DNA from: JAQBGV01 sp032128395
GTDB lineage: Bacteria > Planctomycetota > UBA8108 > UBA1146
Direction: 5' to 3'
Length of the DNA stretch: 33,115 nt
Assembly (NCBI GenBank): GCA_032128395.1
Contig: JAQBGV010000119.1
Coordinates: 1-33,115, forward strand
In this document: piece after piece, positions 16,601 to 23,561 of the stretch
Layout: each line of letters starts with the position of its first letter
Position numbering within the stretch: the stretch's first letter is position 1
Translations under genes and position numbers: made by a program
The notes under the pieces: model-generated
The model's input: only the letters and a program-made list of their open reading frames with translations
What the model was told of the DNA's origin: nothing
Database searches by the model: none

Positions 16601-17692
16601 CGCGATGCTGCGGGTCGCGCCGATCTGGATCACCAGGTCGATCTCGCCGATGTCGATCCCCAATTCGAGGGACGCGGTCGCGACGAGCGCGCGGAGCTTT
16701 CCCTCCTTGAGGCGGGTCTCGGCGTCGAGGCGCCGATCTTTCGACAGGCTCGAGTGGTGGCAAGTGACCGCATCATCGCCGAGGCGATCCTGCAGCCGCG
16801 CGCTGATCCTCTCGGCGAGCTTGCGCGTCCCCGCGAAGATCAACGTGGTGGTGTGCGCTTCGATGTGCTCGACGATCTGGTCGTAGACTTCGCCCCACAC
16901 CTCGTGTGAGCAGATCGTCGCGAGCGGCGATTCGGGCACCTCGAGGGCGATGTCCATCGCGCGCCGGTGGCCGATGTCGATCGAGATGCAGTCGCGGCCG
17001 GTACCGACGAGGAAGTGGGCGACATCTTCGACCGGCTTCTGCGTGGCGGAGAGCCCGACCCGCTGCATGCCGCCGGTGAGGTGCTCGAGCCGCTCGAGCG
17101 AGAGTGCCAGGTGTGCGCCGCGCTTGTCGCCGAGCATCGCGTGGATCTCATCGACGATCGTCGTCCGGACCGTGGAGAGCAGTTTCCGCCCCCCCTCACT
17201 GGTCAGCAGGATGTAGAGACTCTCCGGAGTGGTGACCAGGATATGGGGCGGGCGCTTGGTCATCTTCGCGCGCTCGCCCTGCGGAGTATCACCGGAGCGG
17301 ACGAGGACGCGCACCTCGGGCAGGGTGGCGTCGCGTTCGCGCAGCGCGTCGAGCGGACCCTGCAGGTTCTTCTGGACGTCGTTGCCGAGCGCCTTCAGCG
17401 GAGAGATGTAGAGGACGCGGGTCTCGTTTTCGAGAGAGTTGCTCTGCACCCCCTCCGTAAGCAGGGCATCGATGGCGTGAAGGAAGGCCGCGAGGGTCTT
17501 TCCGCTCCCGGTCGGTGCTGCGATCAGAGTGTGCGCCCCGCTCGCGATCGCGGGCCAACCCTCGACTTGCGGCTCCGAGGGTTCGCCGAGGGTCTCCCGA
17601 AACCACTGGCGGATGGTCGGGTGGAATCGTGCGAGAGGGTCGGCCACCGGGAGGTCGGGCGCAGCAAGGTCGGGCGCAGCAAGGTCGGGCAC
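13649..17692 (-). CDS. lhr: Lhr-type superfamily 2 ATP-dependent helicase
   Basis: The protein is 1347 residues, in the range of long bacterial Lhr proteins. It starts at a GTG (17692) with GGAAGG 8 nt upstream. Walker A is APTGSGKT (about 59-66), the Walker B box is DEIH (181-184), SPLKALGND is motif Ia, and motifs V/VI are ATASLELGIDIGEID and LQRVGRAGHT. The Lhr-specific segment YRVLLAPEGTFIGTIDEDFA and GSTSWQILRVEPG follows, then a winged helix and a long C-terminal extension ending with ALPRTLPMLRR. Lhr unwinds DNA and RNA:DNA 3'-to-5' and is linked to DNA repair. It has an unusual N-terminus built from a 5-residue repeat. No repair partner gene is adjacent. Confidence 0.93.
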   Translation of the reverse strand: MPDLAAPDLAAPDLPVADPLARFHPTIRQWFRETLGEPSEPQVEGWPAIASGAHTLIAAPTGSGKTLAAFLHAIDALLTEGVQSNSLENETRVLYISPLKALGNDVQKNLQGPLDALRERDATLPEVRVLVRSGDTPQGERAKMTKRPPHILVTTPESLYILLTSEGGRKLLSTVRTTIVDEIHAMLGDKRGAHLALSLERLEHLTGGMQRVGLSATQKPVEDVAHFLVGTGRDCISIDIGHRRAMDIALEVPESPLATICSHEVWGEVYDQIVEHIEAHTTTLIFAGTRKLAERISARLQDRLGDDAVTCHHSSLSKDRRLDAETRLKEGKLRALVATASLELGIDIGEIDLVIQIGATRSIATFLQRVGRAGHTLAEIPKGRILPLTIDELVDAAAILRAVRNGTLDRTPQPTAPLDILAQQIVADCAAGSWSEDELFARVRHAWPYRDLDRARFDALLELHSKGRNALLHRDGVNGRVRGTRRARLTAITSGGAIPDRADYRVLLAPEGTFIGTIDEDFAIESSGGDVFQLGSTSWQILRVEPGVMHVVDAKGVPPTLPFWFGEAPARTVELTDEVGEVREHGDDQEWLECECGIPSEAAEQIVEYVTEGKAVLGAVPTPKRVIVERFFDESGGQQMVVHAVFGGRINRAWGLGLRKKFCRNFGFELQAAANEDSFVLSLGLQHSFGLDEIFGYLRPDGLEKALKQAILPLPMFSTRWRWNVQRSLQLPRMQGGKRVPPPIQRMRADDLLAQSFPEVLACGETLAPGDFEVPDAIEQPMVAQTIEDCLREAMDVDGATEVLARIEDGTIETMTVDVPQPSAFARAILNAAPYAFLDDAPLEERRTQAVLTRRALDPKNADDIGALDPRAVERVKEEAWPDPQDAEEMHEVLLWIGFVTDEEADRGGPRRGSEEVAGFESWRPWLEELHLGGRVERDVPGGRYLATESTRDPKELLRGRLDALGPIRPTKEELSILRQLEGEGIAMRVRLGGEEQWCERRLLARIQRYTLETLREQIRPVSPADYVRFLAEWQHLAPDSRLEGPGGVLEVVRQLAGFEIPAPLWEREILPARISDYRPQWLDELTLTGEVVWGRLWGSANSAPRSTPIALLPREDLGDWLRLAPSANAEQLPWHARQIEEYLETRGATFADELQRECDLLPSHLDEGLACLVAHGLITNDAFAALRKLIVPSRKRGRRPFRKVGVGRWSGLRRAERVSEEGAALPPAPSIDAELVEHFAHQLLQRYGVVFKKAVEKERLPIPWRDLLRAYRRMELRGEIRGGRFVGGPLTGEQFALPRTLPMLRRTRAESPKPAQLSPRDPWMQVAEAIAPPSWTLTEPASRRTD
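17653..17690. repeat. 15-bp tandem repeat at the lhr start
   Basis: GGTCGGGCGCAGCAA occurs twice exactly, then 8 bases of a third copy. It encodes PDLAA-PDLAA-PDL immediately after the start codon. The unit is five codons, so copy-number change would not alter the frame. Confidence 0.8.
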
Positions 17693-17879
17693 TGGGAGAA
17701 CCTTCCACTTCGAGCGATGCCAGCCAGCCGCGCATCGTAGCCCAGGATGAGGCCTTCACGAAGGGGCGGGAATCGGCAGTCGGGCTCGGAATTCTGGTCC
17801 TCCAGGACGAGCTCTGACGCATCGATGGGTGAGGACGTCGGTCGGGTGGACGGCCGCGGCCTCGAGAAAGGAGGGACCC

Positions 17880-18221
17880 ATGTCTCGCATTCTGCTGCTT
17901 CTCGCCACGGTTCTCCTGCTCTCCGGCTGCGGAGGCTGGGAGGTCATCGACCATCGCTCCAGCTCCGCCATCGATGCGTCGCACCTGGAAGGAAAATGGG
18001 TGCGTGCGACCTCACTGGAGGGAACCGAACAGCTCCGGGTCACCCGAGTGGTCTTCCCCTACCTCGACGGGTTCAAGCGGGGAGAGGCGCAAGAGCGGAG
18101 CATCCACCTGAGAAAGGTGGACCGGCTCGAGCTGCGGACCGGGTATCCAAGGAGTGCTGCGAGCGGGCTGGGCGCGGCAGGGATCCTTTCTGCCTTCCGG
18201 ATCGGCTTCGCGGTGTTCTAG
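17880..18221 (+). CDS. Small lipoprotein of unknown function
   Basis: The protein is 113 residues from the ATG at 17880, with an ideal AAAGGAGG 6 nt upstream. The signal peptide ILLLLATVLLLSGC carries a clear lipobox (LLSG-C). The mature part is mixed (VIDHRSSSAIDASHLEGKW, a KVDRLELRTG segment) and ends in a Gly/Ala-rich hydrophobic stretch (GLGAAGILSAFRIGFAVF) that could insert in a membrane. No domain was recognised. It is divergent from lhr (187-bp gap without a gene) and convergent with the thioredoxin gene, with 24 bp between stops. It probably sits in the envelope. Confidence 0.75.
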   Translation: MSRILLLLATVLLLSGCGGWEVIDHRSSSAIDASHLEGKWVRATSLEGTEQLRVTRVVFPYLDGFKRGEAQERSIHLRKVDRLELRTGYPRSAASGLGAAGILSAFRIGFAVF

Positions 18222-18229
18222 TGGCGCGT

Positions 18230-18245
18230 GCGGTAGAGAAACCGC
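18230..18245. terminator. Weak bidirectional hairpin between convergent genes
   Basis: GCGGT and ACCGC form a 5-bp stem with a 6-base A-rich loop in the 24-bp gap between the lipoprotein stop and the thioredoxin stop. There is no T tract, so termination is only a guess. Confidence 0.2.
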
Positions 18246-19403
18246 CTACCCGGTCGGCTTCTCGAGCTCCTCTACCAATCTCTTGACGGCATCGATCGCA
18301 GCTTGACCGTCGTGTCCGCGATAGCGGATGCGCATCTGATCGTCGAGGATGACCACCGTCGGCCAGCCATGAACCGCCCAGGACGTAGAAATGGTGCTCG
18401 AAGCATTTTCCGGCTGGTTCTGGAACGAGCGCCAGTTGAGTTCTTTCTTCTTCACGATCTGACGGATCTCAGCGAGGTCCTTGTCCGAGTTGACGCCGAC
18501 GAGAGCGAATGGACGACCCTTCATCTCGGTCACGAGCGACCGCTCGTGCGGGTACATGGCCCGGCAGGGCCCTCACCAGTCGCCCCAGAAGTCGAGCATC
18601 ACGACCTTGCCCTTGTAGTCCGACAGCTTGAAGGCGACGCCATCGAGATCGATGCCGGCGATGTCGGGCGCCACCTCGCCGATCACGAGCTTCTCACGGC
18701 CATCGATGATGCCGGTGACCTCGATCTGGATGGCTTCGTCACTGGCCGCTGCCGCGGCGCGGAGAGCCTCGAGCTTGGCGTTCGCGTAGATCTCGGAACT
18801 GGTCGGGGCGTTGCGCAGGGCGCCGCCGACTCGAGCCAAGGTCGCGCGAGCGCTGATGTCTCCGTCGGGACTGCCCGCTTCGATCCGGCGGAGCAACTCG
18901 GCCGCACGATCTTCTCCGATGAGGCGGCTGCAAGTGGAGATCGCGATCGGAACCTCGCCGAGCTCGCGGCTCTTCAGATGGGCCGTCGTCAATGTCTCCG
19001 CGGTGGCGTCAACGGTGTCCTTGTCGCCGGTCAGTGGAGCGTTGCGGAGGATCCAGAGGAGGAAGGGGATCGCAGCGTCACTGCCGGCGTAATCGGTCGC
19101 GGCGTTCTGATAATCGGCGAGGTGCTTCTCGACGAGGTCCTTCGGCGGCGCCATCTGCATCGCGGGGAACGGGGGAGGCGGTCGCCCCTCCTTGCGCGCG
19201 GCCTCCATGTCGGCCATCGCTTTCTGGATCGCGACGCTCTGCTCTTCACGCCACCCCGCGAGTCCGTCGTTCCAGGCGGTGTCGAGAGCCTCGAGCCGCG
19301 CCCGGTGCGCTGGATCCGCACTCGGCGTGTTCTGAGAATAGGCGCAACTCGCCGCCAGAATCAGGGCACCCAGCGCGAGCACATGAAGTCCTGTTCGGAT
19401 CAT
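18246..19403 (-). CDS. Predicted selenoprotein: exported TlpA-like thioredoxin with a UGPC active site
   Basis: The protein is 385 residues if the in-frame TGA at 18573-18575 is read as selenocysteine (residue 277). The start is the ATG at 19403 (AAGGA 9 nt upstream). The N-terminus is a signal peptide with a possible lipobox (LAASC, C20). Residues ~25-235 are helical with no named domain. The thioredoxin domain starts around 240: IGEVAPDIAGIDLDG, KGKVVMLDFWGDW, then TGA, GPCRAMYPHE. The same frame continues with VGVNSD, the cis-Pro loop GWPTVVILDD and a C-terminal helix. TlpA/ResA proteins have WCGPC here, so the TGA replaces exactly the nucleophilic Cys. A hairpin follows at SECIS distance. 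The alternative is a TGC-to-TGA nonsense mutation. The likely role is thiol-disulfide or peroxide reduction outside the cytoplasm. Confidence 0.75.
18531..18548 (-). promoter_or_regulatory. Candidate bacterial SECIS hairpin
   Basis: On the coding strand the stem is CACGAGC/GCTCGTG, 7 perfect base pairs with loop GGTC. It begins 24 nt after the TGA, so the apical loop starts after 31 nt. As I recall the bacterial SECIS consensus, it wants a small loop with G in its first two positions about 16-37 nt from the UGA, and all of this is met. A second small hairpin (GGCCC-TGCC-GGGCC, 18558-18571) lies directly after the TGA. Confidence 0.6.
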
Positions 19404-19627
19404 TTCGCAAGTTCCTTCCATCGACGACGGGGGGCGTCGGAGCAGCCCGTCGAGCAGTCACTCCGTTCGAAGAACCGGTGATTGGAACAGACGGGGGGTG
19501 GAGTTGCCAGTAGAGGTGAAGCGTAGGGCCGCGGGACAGGCCGAAGTACCCCCTCGATCTCAGGAATCCCAGCACTAGGATGCTGCTGGGTCGTCCCGCC
19601 ATCCCTGGTCATCGCTCGGAGGTTCCC
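19404..19627. other. Divergent intergenic region with a dyad
   Basis: This region lies between the selenoprotein gene (minus) and the FG-GAP gene (plus). It holds CCCAGCA (19568-19574) and TGCTGGG (19584-19590) as a 7-bp inverted repeat around a 9-base spacer, about 40 bp before the GTG at 19628, plus a TAGGAT (19576-19581) inside the dyad. This could be an operator over a -10 box. No gene is seen. Confidence 0.3.
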
Positions 19628-22111
19628 GTGAGGCTGCACTTCAGTCATCGGATCGGCGCGATCGTGCTGGTCGGTCTCGTCAGCGTTCCCGCGTCGGCGC
19701 AGGACTGGCTCGACTACTTCGACGAGTCGACCGCCCGGCTCAGCTCCGATCCCACGCTCGGGGTCTTGGACGTCGACGAGAAGGACTTCGCTTGGGGGGA
19801 CGTCGACCAGGACGGCGATGTGGATCTGATCTGCGTCCGGAAGCAGCCGTGGATGTCCTCCGGGCGGCGCCGCAACGTGCTGTTCATGAACGAGGGGACC
19901 GCGGAGGGGCACGCGATCGACGGGGTGCTCGTCGACCGCACCGTCGACTATGCGAGTGCGGCCACTGACGGGGGGCAGGGGTTCCTCGATCTCACCGCCG
20001 ATCGCGACATTCAATTGGTCGATGTCGACGGGGACGGCTGGCTCGACATGGTGACCTCGACTGCCTTCGGCACCGGGCTGCCGAAGACGATCTCCCATCC
20101 GCGGGTGTACCGAAATCTCGGAGTTTCCGCCGGCAGCTGGCTCGGCTTCCGCTACGAGGACTCCCGCACTCCGACGATGCCGCAGACCTTCAACTTCTGT
20201 GGGATCGCGTACGGGGACGTCACCGGGGACGGAGCTCCCGACCTCTACTTCACCGACTACGAGACCACCCTCGAGGATCGACTCTGGATCAATGACGGAC
20301 AGGGGGTCTACGCCGACGAGAGTACGGCGCGGATGACGTTCCAGATGCGCGAGTCCGAGTTTGCGCCGTTCGCGGTGACCGGCGACGTCAACGGAGACGG
20401 CGCGAATGACATCATCAAGTGCCGCTCGAACGGAACGCCGTACCGGTTGAGCGTCAGCTACAACGATCCGTCGAACGAGGGGTTCTTCAACGAGTTCGAA
20501 GTTCCTTTGATGGGGGCGCCGTACTACATCGAGATCGGCGATCTGAACAATGACGGCCTGCTCGACCTGGTCGCGCAGGACGACGGAATCGACCGCTACC
20601 TCCTGAATCAGGGGAACGGCATCGACGGCCTCGCGAATTTCACGAACCTGGCCCTCCCGACGGCGAGCGATGGGTTCTCCGGGAAGACCCTCCTCGAGGA
20701 CATGAACGGGGACGGCTTCCTCGACATCATCATCGCGGACACCGCGGTCAACGGGTTCGGGTGTAGCCGGCACCTGAAGATCTGGCGAAACCTGGGAAAT
20801 ACTCCGAACGTGACCTTCGTCGAGGAGACCGGCGGTCTGTCGGTCGCCGAGCGTCTCGGCACCTGGGATGTCGCCCCGATCGATCTGAACGGCGACGGCT
20901 ACAAGGACATGGTCATCGGGCGGTGCAGTGGCATCTCGATCTGGATGGCCATTCCCCCCGCCGACGTGCACATCACCTATCCGCAGGGTTTGCCCCGGTC
21001 GGTTCCTCCGTCGATGCCGTACGAGCTGCAGGTGCATCTCCAGGCGATCGGACAAGCGACGATCCCCGTCGGCGGAGTGCAACTGTACACATCGGTCGGC
21101 GGCGCGCCGTTGGTCCCGCAGTCGATGATCGATCTCGGGGGCGGGACGTACTCGGGTTCTCTCCCGGCGGGTGACTGTCTCGACCGCACCGAGTTCACTG
21201 TCGAAGTGACCACCGCAGAGGGGGGCACCTTCACCGATCCGCCGGGCGCTCCGACGGAAGTCCATGCGACGATCGCGGCGAGTGGCGAGTCGACTCTCCT
21301 CGATGACCCGATCGGGCCCGCGGCTGCGGGGTGGACGATCACGACCGCCGCCGGGGTCACCACGGGGTGGGAAGCGGCGATCCCGAACGGAACGTTCACC
21401 GGGGTCACCCCGGTCGCGCCGGCCGAGGACGCGGGTCCGATTCCAAGCGGCTACGCCTTCGTCACCGGAAACGGCCTGCCCGGCGAAGCCGCCGGCACTT
21501 CCGACCTCGACGGCGGTCCGACCACCCTGACCGCCCCCCCGCTCGATCTCACCGGCTCGGACGCTGTGATCTCCTACGACCGTTGGATCTACAGCGCCCT
21601 CGGGGTGACCGATCCCCTGGTCGTCTCGATCAGCGGCGACGGCGGCGGGCTCTGGGTTCAGGTGGAGACCGTCACCTCGACCGAGAGTGCGTGGCAGCAC
21701 GCGAGCTTCCTCGTCAGCGAGTTCGTCGCTCCGAGCGCGGATGTCCGGGTGCGCTTCGAAGTCTCCGACGAGCCGAACGACTCGATCACGGAGGCGGGGA
21801 TCGACAATTTCCGAGTCGAGCGTCTCGCCTGCGACGGGTTCATCCGCGGCGACTGCAACGCCGACGGGGGGATCGACGTCAGCGACCCGGTCCACCACCT
21901 GCTACGGCTCTTCGGCGGCGGCGGCGTGCTGGCTTGCGATGACGCATGCGATAGTGGTGACGACGGCATGCTCGACATCGCGGACCCGATCGCCACGCTC
22001 GGATATCTGTTCGCCTCCGGGTTGCCGCCAGCGGAGCCGTTCCCGAATTGCGGGGCGGATGGAACTGCGGCCGATCCACTCGGGTGTGCGGGGTACCCAC
22101 CCTGTCCGTAG
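19628..22111 (+). CDS. Secreted FG-GAP/VCBS repeat protein with dockerin-like tail
   Basis: The protein is 827 residues from a GTG at 19628 with GGAGG 5 nt upstream. The start opens a clean signal peptide ending SVPASAQ. About residues 30-440 hold at least seven FG-GAP-type calcium loops: DVDQDGDVDLI, DVDGDGWLDMV, DVTGDGAPDLY, DVNGDGANDII, DLNNDGLLDLV, DMNGDGFLDII and DLNGDGYKDMV. This is the pattern of a beta-propeller. A beta-sandwich region and a jelly-roll/MAM-like domain follow (VISYDRWIYSALGV...GIDNFRVE). It ends with the dockerin-like tail. It is probably an extracellular or cell-surface binding protein rather than an enzyme, since I see no catalytic motif. It is divergent from the selenoprotein gene. 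Confidence 0.88.
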   Translation: MRLHFSHRIGAIVLVGLVSVPASAQDWLDYFDESTARLSSDPTLGVLDVDEKDFAWGDVDQDGDVDLICVRKQPWMSSGRRRNVLFMNEGTAEGHAIDGVLVDRTVDYASAATDGGQGFLDLTADRDIQLVDVDGDGWLDMVTSTAFGTGLPKTISHPRVYRNLGVSAGSWLGFRYEDSRTPTMPQTFNFCGIAYGDVTGDGAPDLYFTDYETTLEDRLWINDGQGVYADESTARMTFQMRESEFAPFAVTGDVNGDGANDIIKCRSNGTPYRLSVSYNDPSNEGFFNEFEVPLMGAPYYIEIGDLNNDGLLDLVAQDDGIDRYLLNQGNGIDGLANFTNLALPTASDGFSGKTLLEDMNGDGFLDIIIADTAVNGFGCSRHLKIWRNLGNTPNVTFVEETGGLSVAERLGTWDVAPIDLNGDGYKDMVIGRCSGISIWMAIPPADVHITYPQGLPRSVPPSMPYELQVHLQAIGQATIPVGGVQLYTSVGGAPLVPQSMIDLGGGTYSGSLPAGDCLDRTEFTVEVTTAEGGTFTDPPGAPTEVHATIAASGESTLLDDPIGPAAAGWTITTAAGVTTGWEAAIPNGTFTGVTPVAPAEDAGPIPSGYAFVTGNGLPGEAAGTSDLDGGPTTLTAPPLDLTGSDAVISYDRWIYSALGVTDPLVVSISGDGGGLWVQVETVTSTESAWQHASFLVSEFVAPSADVRVRFEVSDEPNDSITEAGIDNFRVERLACDGFIRGDCNADGGIDVSDPVHHLLRLFGGGGVLACDDACDSGDDGMLDIADPIATLGYLFASGLPPAEPFPNCGADGTAADPLGCAGYPPCP
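21839..22108 (+). other. Dockerin-like C-terminal tail of the FG-GAP protein
   Basis: The module is 90 residues. Its loops are DCNADGGIDVSDP and DSGDDGMLDIADP, the cysteines are CDDAC, and the terminus is PFPNCGADGT...LGC...PPCP. It is the same module as in the subtilase and the cohesin-like protein. Confidence 0.8.
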
Positions 22112-22138
22112 GGACTGGCCCGTGGATCGAACTCCGAA

Positions 22139-22158
22139 GGACGTCCGTACGGTCGTCC
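22139..22158. promoter_or_regulatory. 20-bp inverted repeat upstream of ada
   Basis: GGACG-T-CCGTACGG-T-CGTCC is palindromic except for a T:T mismatch on each side. It lies 28 bp after the FG-GAP stop and about 95 bp before the ada start. It may be an operator or part of a terminator; there is no T tract. Confidence 0.3.
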
Positions 22159-22252
22159 GGAGACGGGCGCTCTCTCGGGATCACTTTCTCGACCTACATT
22201 CCCCGTCCGGATTCCGGTGGCGGAAGGGAGCGGTTCCGCGGAACCTGGAGGA

Positions 22253-23449
22253 ATGAAAACAACCCACGCCACAAGAAGCCACGTCGCCAGCCCCGAGAGT
22301 ACGGGTGGTTCCGACAGTACCGGTGGTTCCGACGGTAGGGGGGGTTCCGGGAAGGAGGGGGGTTCTAGAGGTGTGGGACGACAGTCGCTCCCGTCGGTCG
22401 AGACGATGCTGCGCGCCGTCAAGGAACGAGACTGCTCGTTCGAAGGGGTTTTCTACCTCGCCGTGAAGACCACCGGGATCTTCTGTCGGCCGGGATGCCC
22501 GGCGCGGACGCCGCTCCCGCAGAACATCGTCTTCTTCCCCTCGGCTTCTGAGGCGCTCATCTCTGGATTTCGTGCGTGTCGACGCTGCCACCCGCTCGAG
22601 CGAGTCGGGATCGCGCCCGATTGGTTGCGCCCGCTCCTCGACGATATCGAGACGGAGCCGACGCGAAGATTCCGCGACGCCGACCTCCGCGATCACGGCC
22701 TTACCCCCGAGCGAGTGCGTCGGTGGTTCCTCCGCCAACACGGGATGACGTTCCACGCGTACCAACGCGCGCGAAGACTCGGACGGGCACTCGGAGAGCT
22801 GCGTGAGGGTGCCGACATTCTCGGCACCGGTTTCGAGCACGGATTCGATTCCGCCAGTGGATTCGCCGAGGCCATCGCGCGAATCACCGGAACTTCCCCC
22901 GGGGCGTCCCGCTCGTCGGACCGCGTGATGGTCGCGCGAATCCCATCGCCCCTCGGCACGATGGTCGCGGCGGCGACCGACCGAGTGTTGTGGCTCCTCG
23001 AGTTCGCCGACCGGCGCATGCTCGAAACTCAACTCTCGAGGGTAGCGCGGGCAACGAAGGGAGTGCTGGTCCCGGGGAGTTGTGAACCGATCGTCCAGGT
23101 GCAGGAGGAACTCGACGAGTACTTCGCGGGGAAGCGGCGCGAATTCTGCGTGCCGATCGAGATCGCTGGAACTCCCTTCCAGGAACAGGTCTGGCGCGCC
23201 CTCTGCCGGATCCCTCCCGGCAAGACCCGCTCCTACGCCGAGATCGCGCGGGAGGTCGGTCGTCCGACCGCGATCCGTGCCGTCGGGCGGGCGAACGGCG
23301 ACAACCGCCTCGCGATCATCGTTCCTTGTCACCGGGTCATCGGCGCGAACGGCGCCCTGACCGGGTACGGGGGCGGCCTCTGGCGGAAACAGCGCCTCCT
23401 CGAACTCGAAGGGGTATCGCAGCCTGACCCGCTCGAGCTGACCCGGTAG
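22253..23449 (+). CDS. ada: Ada: methyl-DNA sensor/activator and O6-methylguanine-DNA methyltransferase
   Basis: The protein is 398 residues from the ATG at 22253 (GGAGG only 1 nt away; a GTG at 22373 is an alternative). A low-complexity (STGGSD)n leader precedes the Ada zinc domain: GIFCRPGCPAR (C78, C82) and GFRACRRCHP. C78 corresponds to the methyl-accepting Cys38 of E. coli Ada. Next come an AraC-like helix-turn-helix (GLTPERVRRWFLRQHGMTFH, then ILGTGFEHGFDSASGFAEA) and the methyltransferase domain with IIVPCHRVIG (C359) and TGYGGGLWRK. Ada repairs alkylated DNA by irreversible self-methylation and, when methylated, activates its regulon. All key residues are present. No alkB or alkA lies nearby. 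Confidence 0.93.
   Translation: MKTTHATRSHVASPESTGGSDSTGGSDGRGGSGKEGGSRGVGRQSLPSVETMLRAVKERDCSFEGVFYLAVKTTGIFCRPGCPARTPLPQNIVFFPSASEALISGFRACRRCHPLERVGIAPDWLRPLLDDIETEPTRRFRDADLRDHGLTPERVRRWFLRQHGMTFHAYQRARRLGRALGELREGADILGTGFEHGFDSASGFAEAIARITGTSPGASRSSDRVMVARIPSPLGTMVAAATDRVLWLLEFADRRMLETQLSRVARATKGVLVPGSCEPIVQVQEELDEYFAGKRREFCVPIEIAGTPFQEQVWRALCRIPPGKTRSYAEIAREVGRPTAIRAVGRANGDNRLAIIVPCHRVIGANGALTGYGGGLWRKQRLLELEGVSQPDPLELTR
22298..22369 (+). repeat. 18-bp tandem repeat in the Ada leader
   Basis: There are four degenerate 18-bp units, at 22298-22315, 22316-22333, 22334-22351 and 22352-22369. The first two differ at one base, and the unit is of the form AGTACSGGTGGTTCCGAC. They encode STGGSD, STGGSD, GRGGSG and KEGGSR. 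Gain or loss of a unit keeps the frame. Confidence 0.75.
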
Positions 23450-23561
23450 AGCCTCTTCGGGTACCCTGACCCCATCACCCTCGATGGACGGACGTATCGT
23501 TCCGCGTATCCCTGCAATTTGAGGACAAAGGGTCAAAGAGGCAGAGAGGAGACTGGTTTCC

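Noticed and set aside
18573..18575. Treating the thioredoxin gene as two separate genes or a plain pseudogene
   Set aside because: The frame is unchanged across the TGA, both halves belong to one thioredoxin fold, and the stop sits precisely at the redox Cys with a hairpin behind it. A nonsense mutation remains possible but is less likely.
19400..21898. 832-codon open frame on the minus strand
   Set aside because: It is antisense to the FG-GAP gene, whose frame has a signal peptide, repeats and a conserved tail. The minus frame is low-complexity Arg/Asp/Val.
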